This document shows, piece after piece, positions 51,674 through 61,636 of a stretch of 64,000 nucleotides of DNA. Under the pieces are notes generated by a model. That model was not told where the DNA came from, made no database searches, and saw only the letters and a list, made by a program, of their open reading frames with translations. Position numbers and translations under genes: made by a program. Within the stretch, counting starts at the first letter, position 1; each line of letters starts with the position of its first letter. Source of the stretch: Cystobacter fuscus (GTDB lineage: Bacteria; Myxococcota; Myxococcia; Myxococcales; Myxococcaceae); the NCBI RefSeq assembly GCF_002305875.1, contig NZ_CP022098.1:10664001-10728000 (forward strand), written 5' to 3'.

Positions 51674-52846
51674 ATGGGTTCCATCTACCGCAAGAACGAC
51701 AAGTGGTACGTCCGATTCAAGGACGGACACGGCCGGTGGCGCGACACCGCCACCCAGGCCACCACGAAGACGGAGGCGAGGTCCCTCCTCCATGACCTGG
51801 AGGTTCAATCCGACCGGCAACGGCGCGGCCTGGAGCCCATGCCCGAGCACCGGAAGCAAGTCGCCTTCGGGGAGGCCATGGACCGCTGGAAGACCGAGGT
51901 GGGCAGTCGGCTCCGCTCCACCACCATCATCGGCTTCGCGGAGAAGCACCTGCGCGATGAGTTGGGCCCCCTGGCCCTCAAGGACATTACGCCCTCGCGG
52001 CTGGAAACGCTGCTCAACGCGAAGGCCGGTGAGCTGGCTCCCAAGTCGCTCAACCACCTGCGCGCTCACGTCCACCGCATCTTCGAGCTGGCGATCCGGC
52101 GCGGTCTCTTCACCGGACTCAACCCCGCCAAGACCGTCCCGCGTATCAAACAGCCGAAGAAGCTCCCTCAGTACCTCAAGGCCGAGGAGGTCCCCCTGAT
52201 GCTCACGGCCCTGGAGCGCCGCTGGCGACCCCTGTTCGCCACGGCCGTCTACACCGGGATGCGCAAGGGCGAGTTGCTGGCGCTGCGCAAGTCGGACGTG
52301 GACCTCAAGACAGGTACCATCCGAGTGGGCCGCTCTCACGGGAGCGACACCACGAAGGGCAACCGGGAGGACCTGCTGCCCATCGCGGTGGGCCTGGTGC
52401 CATATCTGCGCGAGGCCATGGCCGCGTCCCCCTCGGAGCTTCTGTTCCCTCGGCAAGATGGCACGCAGCACCGGCCGGACGTGGCCCTGCACAAAGTGCT
52501 ACGCCGGGCCCTGGGGCGCGCGGGGCTGGTGGAGGGCTACAACCACGTCTGTCGGCGCAAGGGCTGCGGCTACACAGCCAGGAAGAGCCACGGGGTGCCC
52601 GAGCCCTGCCCTGTCTGCGGCATGAAGCTGTGGCCTCGCGCGCTCCCTCGCCCACTCCGCTTCCACGATCTGCGGCACACGACGGCCACCCTCTTACTCA
52701 AGGCGGGCGTCCCGTTGGCCACCGTGCAGCGCATCCTCCGGCATTCAGACCCCGCCATCACCACGGAGGTGTACGGCCACCTTGATGTGGAGGACATGCG
52801 CAAGGGCCTCGACCAGCTCCACTTCGCGGAGCCCGAGCCCAAGTAG
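51674..52846 (+). CDS. int: Tyrosine recombinase (integrase) with inserted zinc ribbon
   Basis: 390 residues from ATG 51674 (GAGGAGG 6 bp upstream; earlier in-frame ATG 51506 would read through the excisionase gene). N-terminal arm-binding part (RKNDKWYVRFKDGHGRWRDT), core-binding SAM-like part and catalytic domain with R in YTGMRKGELLAL, HDLRHTTATLLL, and LRHSDPAITTEVYGHL (H and catalytic Y). Between the Arg box and HxxR lies an unusual four-Cys insertion, CRRKGCGY then CPVCGMK, like a zinc ribbon. The gene lies 500 bp from the right attachment site, so it should act on the tRNA-Pro site. Confidence 0.93.
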   Translation: MGSIYRKNDKWYVRFKDGHGRWRDTATQATTKTEARSLLHDLEVQSDRQRRGLEPMPEHRKQVAFGEAMDRWKTEVGSRLRSTTIIGFAEKHLRDELGPLALKDITPSRLETLLNAKAGELAPKSLNHLRAHVHRIFELAIRRGLFTGLNPAKTVPRIKQPKKLPQYLKAEEVPLMLTALERRWRPLFATAVYTGMRKGELLALRKSDVDLKTGTIRVGRSHGSDTTKGNREDLLPIAVGLVPYLREAMAASPSELLFPRQDGTQHRPDVALHKVLRRALGRAGLVEGYNHVCRRKGCGYTARKSHGVPEPCPVCGMKLWPRALPRPLRFHDLRHTTATLLLKAGVPLATVQRILRHSDPAITTEVYGHLDVEDMRKGLDQLHFAEPEPK

Positions 52847-52922
52847 CCGAGGGAGCTGCGAGGAGTCATGCGCCCGAGCCATCCCGGCTTATATTTGCGT
52901 CAATAGATTTGCAGGTGCAGTA

Positions 52923-52939
52923 GTGGGTTCAATTCCCAC
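52923..52939 (+). other. T-arm-like sequence downstream of integrase
   Basis: GTGGGTTCAATTCCCAC is a perfect T-arm (5 bp stem, TTCAATT loop) 76 bp after the integrase stop. No D-arm or anticodon arm could be fitted upstream. It may be a tRNA relic or chance; confidence is low. Confidence 0.3.
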
Positions 52940-53036
52940 AGCAGTCGGATGCGTCGTGATGGCCCTTCTTTTGAATGCAAGCTGGAAGTTTTCGTACACG
53001 GCACTCAAGAAGAAGTCTCAGAGCAAGGAGAAGGGC

Positions 53037-53144
53037 ATGAACGAGAAGCGTTGTTTGAAGGCGGTTATCGAGTACGCAGCTACCCGTAGCAATTGGGCCA
53101 CCACCGTCATTACCGCGTCCTGGTTCACTCACCTGCTCGCCTGA
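53037..53144 (+). CDS. Small ORF (35 codons), unknown
   Basis: ATG 53037 is preceded by AAGGAGAAGGGC, a strong ribosome-binding site with 6 bp spacing. The 35-residue product begins MNEKRCLKAVIEYAATRSNW and ends with a short hydrophobic part (TTVITASWFTHLLA). No family recognised. It lies in the margin of the tRNA-Pro element beyond the integrase. The ribosome-binding site is the only support. Confidence 0.35.
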   Translation: MNEKRCLKAVIEYAATRSNWATTVITASWFTHLLA

Positions 53145-53255
53145 GCCCACAATCTGGCCGCGTGCTCCGCAACGGGGCACGCGGCCGTCTTTTACCCAGG
53201 TCACGCTCGTCGAATCCGAGCGTCCCGATGTCCGCCGAGAACGAGCCCCCGCCGC

Positions 53256-53277
53256 TTGCTGCTAGTTTGCTGCTGGC
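53256..53277 (+). repeat. 22-bp repeat near right end of the tRNA-Pro element
   Basis: Same 22 bp as 40078-40099, same orientation, 67 bp inside the right attachment site. The left copy is 112 bp inside. Possible integrase arm-type sites or remnants of an earlier integration. Confidence 0.6.
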
Positions 53278-53297
53278 CTCTGGGCCCCGGAAAGACG

Positions 53298-53341
53298 AAG
53301 GGCGCGGAGTCCGAGGATTTCTCCAAGGATTCCGCGCCCTT
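53298..53341 (-). terminator. Terminator of the present tRNA-Pro gene
   Basis: AAGGGCGCGGAGTCC (53298-53312) pairs, with one mismatch, with GGATTCCGCGCCCTT (53327-53341), directly after the tRNA 3' end on the reverse strand. This hairpin came with the element and differs from the original tRNA terminator at 39868-39912. Confidence 0.65.
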
Positions 53342-53344
53342 CTG

Positions 53345-53422
<78 letters not shown>

Positions 53423-53674
53423 TTACCGGTACGACCTCCGCCGGGACTGCTCTCGGGCCGACGAAGTGGGCGGGGATGTACCCGACCCACCCGGCTGAGT
53501 CAACGCCCAACGCACCGCTTTCCATTCCCCCCTGCGTCCCTGAAGTCCCCAGCGACCCATAGGTCATGAAAAACCCATGGCTCCGCCCTCCAACCCCCTC
53601 ATCTTCCAAGAAATCCCCGCCGGAACGCCGCTTGCTTCGAGCATCCACCAAACCGCTCCATCCATCAGGGTACC

Positions 53675-54076
53675 ATGGCTTCTCCGGTTGTCCTCATTTC
53701 CGACGACGAGCCGCTCGTCGTGTCCGCGCTCGCCCGGGAGGCCCGGCGCACGGGCCTCACTTCCGTGGCGGACACCACCTCCCGGCATGTGATGGAGCTG
53801 GCCCGGCGGCACCGCCCCGCGGTCATCATCCTGGACATCCACCAGCACGAGGATGGAAGGGACCTGCTCGCCCAGCTCAAGCAGGACCCCCAGACGCGGG
53901 ACTGCAAGGTCATCATCCTCAGTGGCGTGGAGGACCAGTTCACCCGCCACGTGTGCTTCGAGCTGGGCGCGGACGCCTACGAGGTGAAGCCCTTCGATCA
54001 CACCTTCATGACCCGGGTGGCGAGGATGGCGGGCTTGAAGAGCCTCTCACCCGGAGGCCTGTGCTCAGGAGCGTAG
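53675..54076 (+). CDS. Single-domain response regulator
   Basis: 133 residues, receiver domain only: [12 protein letters not shown] (acidic pair), phospho-acceptor in [18 protein letters not shown] Ser, and EVKPFDH Lys. No output domain, so signalling is by protein contact. No histidine kinase is adjacent. Its last 12 bp overlap the convergent rpe gene. Confidence 0.88.
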   Translation: MASPVVLISDDEPLVVSALAREARRTGLTSVADTTSRHVMELARRHRPAVIILDIHQHEDGRDLLAQLKQDPQTRDCKVIILSGVEDQFTRHVCFELGADAYEVKPFDHTFMTRVARMAGLKSLSPGGLCSGA

Positions 54077-54718
54077 GGAGTGGATGGCGGCGGCGTAGTC
54101 CTTCGCGCCGAACACGTACGAGCCCGCCACCAGCACGTCCGCCCCGGCCGCCACCACCAGGCGGGCCGTCTCCGAGTTGATTCCCCCATCCACCTGGATG
54201 TGCGTGTGCAGCCCGCGCGCCTCGAGCATCGCGCGCAACCGGCGCACCTTGTCCACCGTATGGGGAATGAAGCCCTGGCCCCCGAAGCCCGGGTTCACGC
54301 TCATCAGCAGCACCATATCCACCTCGCCCAGCACCTCCTCCACCGCCGACAGCGGCGTGGCCGGGTTGAGCACCACCGCCGGCCGGGCCCCCGCGTGGCG
54401 GATCTGCTGCAACACCCGGTGCAGGTGCGTGCACGCCTCCACGTGCACCGTGAGGATGTCCGCCCCCGCCTTGGCGAACGCCTCGATGTACTTCTCCGGC
54501 TCGACGATCATCAGGTGCACGTCGAGCGGCCGGGTCGCCGCCTTCTTGATCGCCTGCACGATGACCGGCCCCAGGGTGATGTTGGGCACGAAGCGCCCGT
54601 CCATCACGTCCACGTGGATCCAATCCGCGCCCGCGGCTTCCACCGCGCGAACCTCCTCCGCCAGGCGGCCAAAATCCGAGGATAGCAGCGAGGGCGACAC
54701 GAGCACACGGCGGGTCAT
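54065..54718 (-). CDS. rpe: Ribulose-phosphate 3-epimerase
   Basis: 217 residues, a TIM barrel of the usual length. Family signatures: [37 protein letters not shown] (metal His and Asp), DVHLMIVEP, and [14 protein letters not shown] with VDGGIN near the C-terminus. Interconverts ribulose-5-P and xylulose-5-P in the pentose phosphate pathway. Convergent with the response regulator and divergent from the GAF/HD-GYP gene. Confidence 0.97.
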   Translation of the reverse strand: MTRRVLVSPSLLSSDFGRLAEEVRAVEAAGADWIHVDVMDGRFVPNITLGPVIVQAIKKAATRPLDVHLMIVEPEKYIEAFAKAGADILTVHVEACTHLHRVLQQIRHAGARPAVVLNPATPLSAVEEVLGEVDMVLLMSVNPGFGGQGFIPHTVDKVRRLRAMLEARGLHTHIQVDGGINSETARLVVAAGADVLVAGSYVFGAKDYAAAIHSLRS

Positions 54719-54899
54719 GGGCGCTACTTAGCCACTTCCCCACCTGATGGATACTGGCTCGGTTGGAGAGCGAACAGACGAAGAAGGGGTTTCACTCGGA
54801 GGGGAAGCATCCGGCCCGGGAGGAAGCGGTGGCTCCCGAGGCCGTGGTAAGAAGCACCTTTACAGTCCGTGCGCCGTTTCCTCTCCGGAGCCTTCCCTG

Positions 54900-56417
54900 G
54901 TGCTTCCACAGACCCAGCCATCCGAGCCCGTCGATCTCAACCGGCGCCTCAAGAAGCTCACGTCCATCCTGGACGTCACCAAGGCGATGAGCGCCGAGCG
55001 GGACCTGGATCTGCTGCTCCCCCTCATCCTCTACGAGGCCAGCAAGGTGGTGGAGGCGGATCGCTGCTCGCTCTTCGTGCTGGACCGAGAGCGCAACCAG
55101 CTCTGGAGCAAGGTGGCCCAGGGCTCCAAGAGCGAAATCCGCCTCCCCATGGGCAGCGGCATCGCCGGGCGGGTGGCGGAGACGGGCGAGGTCATCAACC
55201 TGCCGGACGCCTACGCCGACGAGCGCTTCAACCGCACCTTCGACAGCATCAGCGGCTACCGCACCCAGAGCGTGCTGTGCGTGCCCATGCGCGACGCCAA
55301 CGGCGAGGTCACCGGCGTCATCCAGGCCCTCAACAAGCTGAGCGGCGGCGCCTTCGACTCCGAGGACGAGGAGCTGCTGCTCGCGCTCGGCGCCCAGGCG
55401 GCCGGCGCCATCGAGAACGCCCTGCTCCACGAGGAGATCAACAGCCTCTTCGAGGGCTTCGTCTCCGCCTCCGTGGTGGCCATCGAGTCGAGGGATCCCA
55501 CCACCGCGGGCCACTCGGGCCGCGTGGCCAACCTCACCGTCTCCCTGGCGCGCGCGCTCGAGCACGTGCACACCGGGCCCTACGCCCACACGCGCTTCAG
55601 CGCCACCGAGCTGCAGGAGGTGCGCTACGCCTCGCTCCTGCACGACTTCGGCAAGGTGGGCGTGCGCGAGCCGGTGCTCGTCAAGGCCGAGAAGCTCTAC
55701 CCCCACGAGCTGGAGGGGCTGCGCGCCCGCTTCCAGCTCGCGCGCAAGGACCTGCAGCTCCAGAGCTACCGCCGGCGCATCGCCGCCGTGAAGCTGCGCG
55801 GCACCCAGCACCTGGCGGAGATCGAAGCCGAGGAGGAGGCGCGGCTCGCCCAGGAGTCCAAGCAACTGGACGAGGTGCTCGAGTTCGTCCTCACCTGCAA
55901 CCGGCCCAGCGTGCTCGCCCAGGGCAACTTCGAGCGGCTGCACGAGCTCAAGCTGCTGCGCTTCCAGGACGGGTTCGACCAGAATCAGCCCCTGCTGCTC
56001 GAGCGGGAGATCCAGTCGCTCTCCATCCTCAAGGGCACGCTCTCCGAGGCGGAGCGCCTGGAGATCGAGAGCCACGTGGAGCACACCTACCGCTTCCTGT
56101 CGCAGATTCCCTGGACGCGCACCCTGCGGCGCGTGCCGGAGATCGCCTACGCGCACCACGAGAAGCTCAACGGGACGGGCTACCCGCGCGCCATCCCCGA
56201 CGCCGGCATCCCCGTGCAGTCGCGGATGATGGCCATCGCGGACATCTACGACGCGCTCACCGCCAGCGATCGTCCCTACAAGAAGGCCGTGCCGCACCCG
56301 CTCGCGCTCGACATCCTCCAGCGCGAGGTGAAGAGCGGACAGCTCGACGCCGAGCTGTTCCGCATCTTCGTCGAGGCCGAGGTGCCCCAGCGCGTCCAGC
56401 AGCCCCAGCCCGGGTAA
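54900..56417 (+). CDS. GAF plus HD-GYP domain protein with an internal helical insertion
   Basis: 505 residues from GTG 54900, chosen because CCGGAG lies 9 bp upstream and the longer frame from ATG 54747 adds only Gly/Ser-rich sequence. The GAF domain (about 30-180: EADRCSLFVLDRERNQLW, GSGIAGRVAETGEVINLPDA) is followed by an HD-GYP phosphodiesterase domain with GHSGRVA, LHDFGKVGV and HHEKLNGTGYPR. Between the last two lies a roughly 150-residue insertion rich in charged helices. HD-GYP enzymes hydrolyse cyclic di-GMP; the metal ligands are kept, so activity is possible. GAF probably senses a small ligand. Confidence 0.85.
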   Translation: MLPQTQPSEPVDLNRRLKKLTSILDVTKAMSAERDLDLLLPLILYEASKVVEADRCSLFVLDRERNQLWSKVAQGSKSEIRLPMGSGIAGRVAETGEVINLPDAYADERFNRTFDSISGYRTQSVLCVPMRDANGEVTGVIQALNKLSGGAFDSEDEELLLALGAQAAGAIENALLHEEINSLFEGFVSASVVAIESRDPTTAGHSGRVANLTVSLARALEHVHTGPYAHTRFSATELQEVRYASLLHDFGKVGVREPVLVKAEKLYPHELEGLRARFQLARKDLQLQSYRRRIAAVKLRGTQHLAEIEAEEEARLAQESKQLDEVLEFVLTCNRPSVLAQGNFERLHELKLLRFQDGFDQNQPLLLEREIQSLSILKGTLSEAERLEIESHVEHTYRFLSQIPWTRTLRRVPEIAYAHHEKLNGTGYPRAIPDAGIPVQSRMMAIADIYDALTASDRPYKKAVPHPLALDILQREVKSGQLDAELFRIFVEAEVPQRVQQPQPG

Positions 56418-56465
56418 CCCGGCCACGACCCCGGCCCCGGTCGCCCGGGGCAAGGGCCGTGTGTC

Positions 56466-57896
<1,431 letters not shown>

Positions 57897-57984
57897 GGCG
57901 CGGGAGGATCAATCCGAGTCACGCAAAGGGTCAAGCAGCGACAGCGTGACCGCGTCGATCGGTAAATCCGTAAAGCAGAGCCCC

Positions 57985-58872
57985 TCAACCGCGCAGCAGC
58001 AGGTTGAGGTTCTCACGCTCCCAACGCAGTGCGGCAGCGTAGAGCGGAAAGGCCTTCTCCCGCTCCCGGAACGCCCGCGGGTGGTGCACCCGGCGGCCCG
58101 TCGCGTTGGAGCTGGGAAAGAGCTGGTGGAGCATCTCGTGGAAGAGGATGAACTCCACGAAGAAGGCGGGCACCTCGGGGCGATCCAACGCGGGGTGGAT
58201 GCGGATTTCCCGCGTCTGATGATCATAGACGCCCAAACGAATGGACTTGCGGCGCCGACGAGGAGGCAGGCGACCCCAGCCCACGCGCGCCCGGATGGTG
58301 TCCTGGAAGTGGGTGCGGTTGAGCTGGTTGAACATCTCCTGCAGATTGAAGCAGCGGCCCTGGGGATCCAGATCGGCCTCGGCCGCGTGCCGCTCCTGGC
58401 GGATGCGCGGCTGCTGGCCCCGGATGTAGTCGTCCAGGATGACGCCGGCCATGCGGTTGCCGCGGCCCGCGTAGTCCGCCACCGCGCGCACCACCTCCTC
58501 CGGCGCATCCAGGAACATGTGGTGCAGCCGCAGTTGCAGCGCGTGGGCGGTGCGGCGGAAGGACACCATGGTGGAGCGGTTGTCCGTCACCGACAGGCGC
58601 ACCGGGATGCGCAGGTTCGCCGACAGCCAGTAGGCGAGCGTCTCCGCCCGGGCCCACAGCTCGTCCCGGGTGGGCTGGGGCGCAATGGGCCATTCCTCGG
58701 GAACCACCGCCTCGGGAGGGACGTGCCCCACGAGGGGCGCCTCCTCGCGCGGGAGCGTGGCCAGCCGATGCGAGGCCTCCACGGCCCGATGGCGCGCGGA
58801 CTGCGACTCGGCGCCCTGCTCGGAGGGCGCTCGCGGAAGGAGATAGAGGGGTTGGGTCGGGAGCGACGACAC
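57985..58872 (-). CDS. SprT-like zinc metalloprotease domain protein
   Basis: 295 residues, cytosolic. The C-terminal part has VEFILFHEMLHQLFPSS, an HExxH zinc site, followed by a distal His/Glu region (RRVHHPRAFREREKAFPLYA); the middle contains FNLQEMFNQLNRTHFQDTI, the block before the metal site in SprT-like (DUF45/WLM-type) proteases. The N-terminal 60 residues are Pro/Glu-rich. The family includes DNA-protein crosslink and zinc-dependent peptidases; the target is unknown. Confidence 0.75.
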   Translation of the reverse strand: MSSLPTQPLYLLPRAPSEQGAESQSARHRAVEASHRLATLPREEAPLVGHVPPEAVVPEEWPIAPQPTRDELWARAETLAYWLSANLRIPVRLSVTDNRSTMVSFRRTAHALQLRLHHMFLDAPEEVVRAVADYAGRGNRMAGVILDDYIRGQQPRIRQERHAAEADLDPQGRCFNLQEMFNQLNRTHFQDTIRARVGWGRLPPRRRRKSIRLGVYDHQTREIRIHPALDRPEVPAFFVEFILFHEMLHQLFPSSNATGRRVHHPRAFREREKAFPLYAAALRWERENLNLLLRG

Positions 58873-58947
58873 GCGGGGGGTATCGTACCCGGCGGCTCCC
58901 GGGACTCAAGACCGGCGGCACCTGCCCGCCCGCCCAGCGTCGCCCCG

Positions 58948-59511
58948 TCAACCCCGGCCGTGTCGTCTGCTCTCCTCCGCGAGCCGGGCCCCCAACGCCT
59001 CCACCGTCTCCGGCGTGGTGTGGAACGCCGCCCACACCTCCTCCATATCGCCCGCCTCTTCCACCGCCAGGCAGGCATCTCCCGCCGCCCGGGCCTGCGC
59101 CAGGTCCCCATGGCGACCCATCTGCACGCTCCAGCTCCCGTCCGGCCAGCGCTCGAAGGGGTAGAGCCGACACGCCAGGGGCCGCACCTCGGGGGGCAGG
59201 CCACACCCCTGGCCCCGCTCGTGGAAGACACAGGCCCCCGCGCGCGCGAGCAGCGTCAGCCGCACCGGCCCGCGACGGAAATAGCCCCGGTAGAGGGGAC
59301 GGCGCGCCTCGTAGCCCGCCGCGTCCTCCTCGGTGAGGTACTCCTCGGCAACGAAGCGCCGGGGGGAAAACCCCGTGTGCGCGGCGATGCGCTCCACGTC
59401 CGAGCGCGTGAGGGTGGCCAGCTGCTCCCCCGGCTTCACCTCGCAGCACGAGCTGCCCAGCAGCCGCGGACAGCGGGCGCAGACCGGACCCATGGGCGGC
59501 GTGTCCGTCAT
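58948..59511 (-). CDS. YkgJ-family cysteine cluster protein
   Basis: 187 residues from ATG 59511. Cysteines are arranged as CARCPRLLGSSCC near the N-terminus and CVFHERGQGCGLPPEVRPLACRLYPF-type motif (CxF..xGxC...PxxCRxYPF), the pattern of CxxCxxCC/YkgJ (zinc- or iron-sulfur-binding) proteins. It overlaps the upstream NFACT gene by 4 bp and is therefore co-translated with it. Role not known. Confidence 0.82.
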   Translation of the reverse strand: MTDTPPMGPVCARCPRLLGSSCCEVKPGEQLATLTRSDVERIAAHTGFSPRRFVAEEYLTEEDAAGYEARRPLYRGYFRRGPVRLTLLARAGACVFHERGQGCGLPPEVRPLACRLYPFERWPDGSWSVQMGRHGDLAQARAAGDACLAVEEAGDMEEVWAAFHTTPETVEALGARLAEESRRHGRG

Positions 59512-60968
59512 GGGGCGGCGGGCGCCTCGCCCCCGCGCGTCTTGAGCAGCCGCTCCAGGCGCTCCGGCTCCAGGCGCACCACCAGCGTCTTCTCCCGGCT
59601 GTAGAGGACCTGTCCCGGCGCGCCCCCCTTCACCTTCTTCACGAACTTCACCGGCACCCAGCTCACCTCGCCGCGCGGCTCGCCCTTGGCCCCCGAGTGG
59701 TGCAGCGCCAGGTGCGCCGCGTCCAGGAGGACTTCCTGCGACACCTCCACGCCCTTCTCCAGGGGCACCACCACGTGGCTGCCGGGCAGTCCCCGGGCGT
59801 GCAGCCACAGGTGGCCCGGACGCGCCACCTTGAAGGTGAGCGTGTCGTTGTCCTCGCCGCCCTTGCCCACCCAGATGCGCTGGCCCCCGTGCCCCACGTA
59901 CTCCTTGAAGGGCCGGGCCTCGGGCGGGCCGTCCTCGCCCACCCCCTTGCGCAGCACCTCCACCTGCGCGAGCAGCGCCGCCTCGTCCAGCGCCTCCAGC
60001 TGACGCAGCGCCAGTTGCGCGTGCTCCACCTCCCGCGCCAGCTCCGCCTCGCGCTGCCGCGCATGCTCCACGCCCCGCAGCAGGCGCCGGTACTGGTGGA
60101 AGTGCCAGTCCACCTCCTCCTTCGGCGTGCGCTTGGGGTCCAACGTCACCTTCACCTCCTCCACGCCCTCCTCGGTGTACGCGGTGAGCGTCACCTCGGA
60201 CACGCCGCGCTTGAGGCGGTGGAGGTTCTGCGTGAGCAGCTCGCCCACCCGCCGGTGGCGCTCGGCCTCCGGGCCCCGCGCGGCCTCCGCGCGCACCTTC
60301 TCCAGCGTCCGCCCCGAGCGCTTGAGCCGCGCCCGGTACGGCAGCGTCAGCCGCCGACGGATCGTCTCCGCGCGGCTCGCCTTGTCCCGCGCGCCCAGGA
60401 GCCGCTCGGCCGCCTCGGCCAGGGGCAGGAAGTCGCCTTCCGTGGGCACGAGGCGCGAGGGCTGGCTCCGCGTCCGCTCGAGCACCTCGGGCGAGAGGGG
60501 CTCGGGAGGCGACCACTGGGCGCCCGGGTGCAGGGAGCGCCGCTGCGCGAGGCCCTCGCCCGAGAGCATCAACACCCGTCCCGCCTCCGTCGTCAGCACC
60601 AGTCCCCCGGGCGAGCCCAGCTCCAGCACGAGCCTCCGCCGGGAGTCATCGCTGTGCAGCTCGAGCACCACCAGCCGCTCGGTGTCCCGACAGGCGAGTC
60701 CCGCGAGCTTCAAGCCCACCAGCTCCTGGCGCAACCAGCGCTGGAAGGGGGCGGGCTCGCCCGGCGTGGGAAAGCGCTCGGCGGCCACGGAGACCCGAGC
60801 CAGCTCTCCCTCGGCGCACAGGCACAGGAGCACCGAGCGCCCCGGCACGCGCAGCTCCAGGTAGATCAGGCGCGGCAGGGGACACCACGCCTTCTGCACC
60901 ACCGCGCCCGTCAGCCGCGCGGCCACCTCCGTCACCACCTGCTCCAACTCCGAGGGACGCAGCGACAC
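59508..60968 (-). CDS. NFACT family protein (RqcH-like)
   Basis: 486 residues: NFACT-N domain (SELEQVVTEVAARLTGAVVQ to about 200), coiled-coil middle (HARQREAELAREVEHAQLAL) and NFACT-R domain (about 350-460, including KEYVGHGGQRIWVGKGGEDN and DLWLHARGLPGSHVVV-like LWLHARGLPGSHVVVPL). Such proteins (RqcH, Rqc2, Fbp) bind stalled 50S ribosomes and drive Ala tailing in ribosome quality control. Short for a full RqcH (about 570), so parts may be reduced. First in an operon with the YkgJ-type gene. Confidence 0.85.
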   Translation of the reverse strand: MSLRPSELEQVVTEVAARLTGAVVQKAWCPLPRLIYLELRVPGRSVLLCLCAEGELARVSVAAERFPTPGEPAPFQRWLRQELVGLKLAGLACRDTERLVVLELHSDDSRRRLVLELGSPGGLVLTTEAGRVLMLSGEGLAQRRSLHPGAQWSPPEPLSPEVLERTRSQPSRLVPTEGDFLPLAEAAERLLGARDKASRAETIRRRLTLPYRARLKRSGRTLEKVRAEAARGPEAERHRRVGELLTQNLHRLKRGVSEVTLTAYTEEGVEEVKVTLDPKRTPKEEVDWHFHQYRRLLRGVEHARQREAELAREVEHAQLALRQLEALDEAALLAQVEVLRKGVGEDGPPEARPFKEYVGHGGQRIWVGKGGEDNDTLTFKVARPGHLWLHARGLPGSHVVVPLEKGVEVSQEVLLDAAHLALHHSGAKGEPRGEVSWVPVKFVKKVKGGAPGQVLYSREKTLVVRLEPERLERLLKTRGGEAPAAP

Positions 60969-60997
60969 CTCAGCCTCCTCACTGGCGCGAAAAACAC

Positions 60998-61030
60998 GAA
61001 CGGCCCGGCGGGAAGTCCGCCGAGCCGTTC
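60998..61030 (-). terminator. Terminator of the histone-like gene
   Basis: GAACGGC...GGCGG (60998-61010) pairs with CCGCC.GCCGTTC (to 61030) around GAAGT; on the reverse strand the stem is followed by GTGTTTTTCG, a U-tract. It sits 28 bp after the stop at 61058. Confidence 0.75.
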
Positions 61031-61057
61031 AAACTGCGCCAGGTGACTGGCTCGAGT

Positions 61058-61282
61058 CTAGCCCTCGTCCTCGGACGGAGCGGCCTCGGTGGCGGCCTTG
61101 GCCGTGCGCTTGCGGGCCGGAGCCTTGCGGGTGGCGGTCTTCTTGCCAGCGGCCTTCTTGGCCGTGGTCTTGCCCGCCGCCTTCTTCGTGGCGGTGCGGG
61201 GAGCGGCGCTCTTGCGGGTCGTCTTCTTCGCGGCGGTCTTCTTCGTCGCGGCCTTCTTCGCGGTCTTCTTCTTCGCGGCCAT
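61058..61282 (-). CDS. Histone H1-like (AlgP/HctB-type) basic DNA-binding protein
   Basis: 74 residues, about half Lys/Arg plus Ala/Thr: MAAKKKTAKKAATKKTAAKK, then repeated K-A-A/T motifs, and a short acidic end (EAAPSEDEG). This low-complexity composition is that of bacterial histone H1-like proteins, which bind and compact DNA through charge. It is a monocistron with its own terminator. The upstream 350 bp contains two hairpins (61414-61427, 61485-61507). Confidence 0.8.
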   Translation of the reverse strand: MAAKKKTAKKAATKKTAAKKTTRKSAAPRTATKKAAGKTTAKKAAGKKTATRKAPARKRTAKAATEAAPSEDEG

Positions 61283-61636
61283 CTAAAGCCTCCGTGGGTT
61301 ACCGCCACTCGCTAGGAGTGGGGCCTGCACTCGCATGGGGAGTGCTTGTGGTGAAGAGTAGAGATGCCTTGCCAGTGTGTCAACGCATGGTGATGTAGTG
61401 CAACGCGTGGCGAGCCGATTTTTCGGCATCTCGCGCGCGATCAGGGCCCTCCGGACGGTGCTACAGGCGGTGGCTCCGGCGCTCCGGAGCCGATTTTCCG
61501 GCCTCCGCCGCGTTCCGGACGTGCCCTCGGGGCCCGAGGCAGTGTCGCCCCGCGCGCACTCGCGCGAGAAACGGCGCGAACTTCGCGGAGTTCGGCAGTG
61601 CGAGCGGGCACGTACGTGCTTACCGTTGCCTTCGCG
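61283..61636 (+). other. 354 bp divergent promoter region with two small hairpins
   Basis: Between the histone-like gene (reverse) and the GH1 gene (forward). GCCGATTTTTCGGC at 61414-61427 and CGGAGCCGATTTTCCGGCCT at 61485-61504 can fold as small stem-loops with a shared GCCGATTTTNCGGC core. Their role is unknown. No gene is called. Confidence 0.5.

Noticed and set aside
52852-52945. tRNA gene downstream of the integrase
   Set aside because: T-arm only; no D-arm GG pair or anticodon stem found at plausible spacing.
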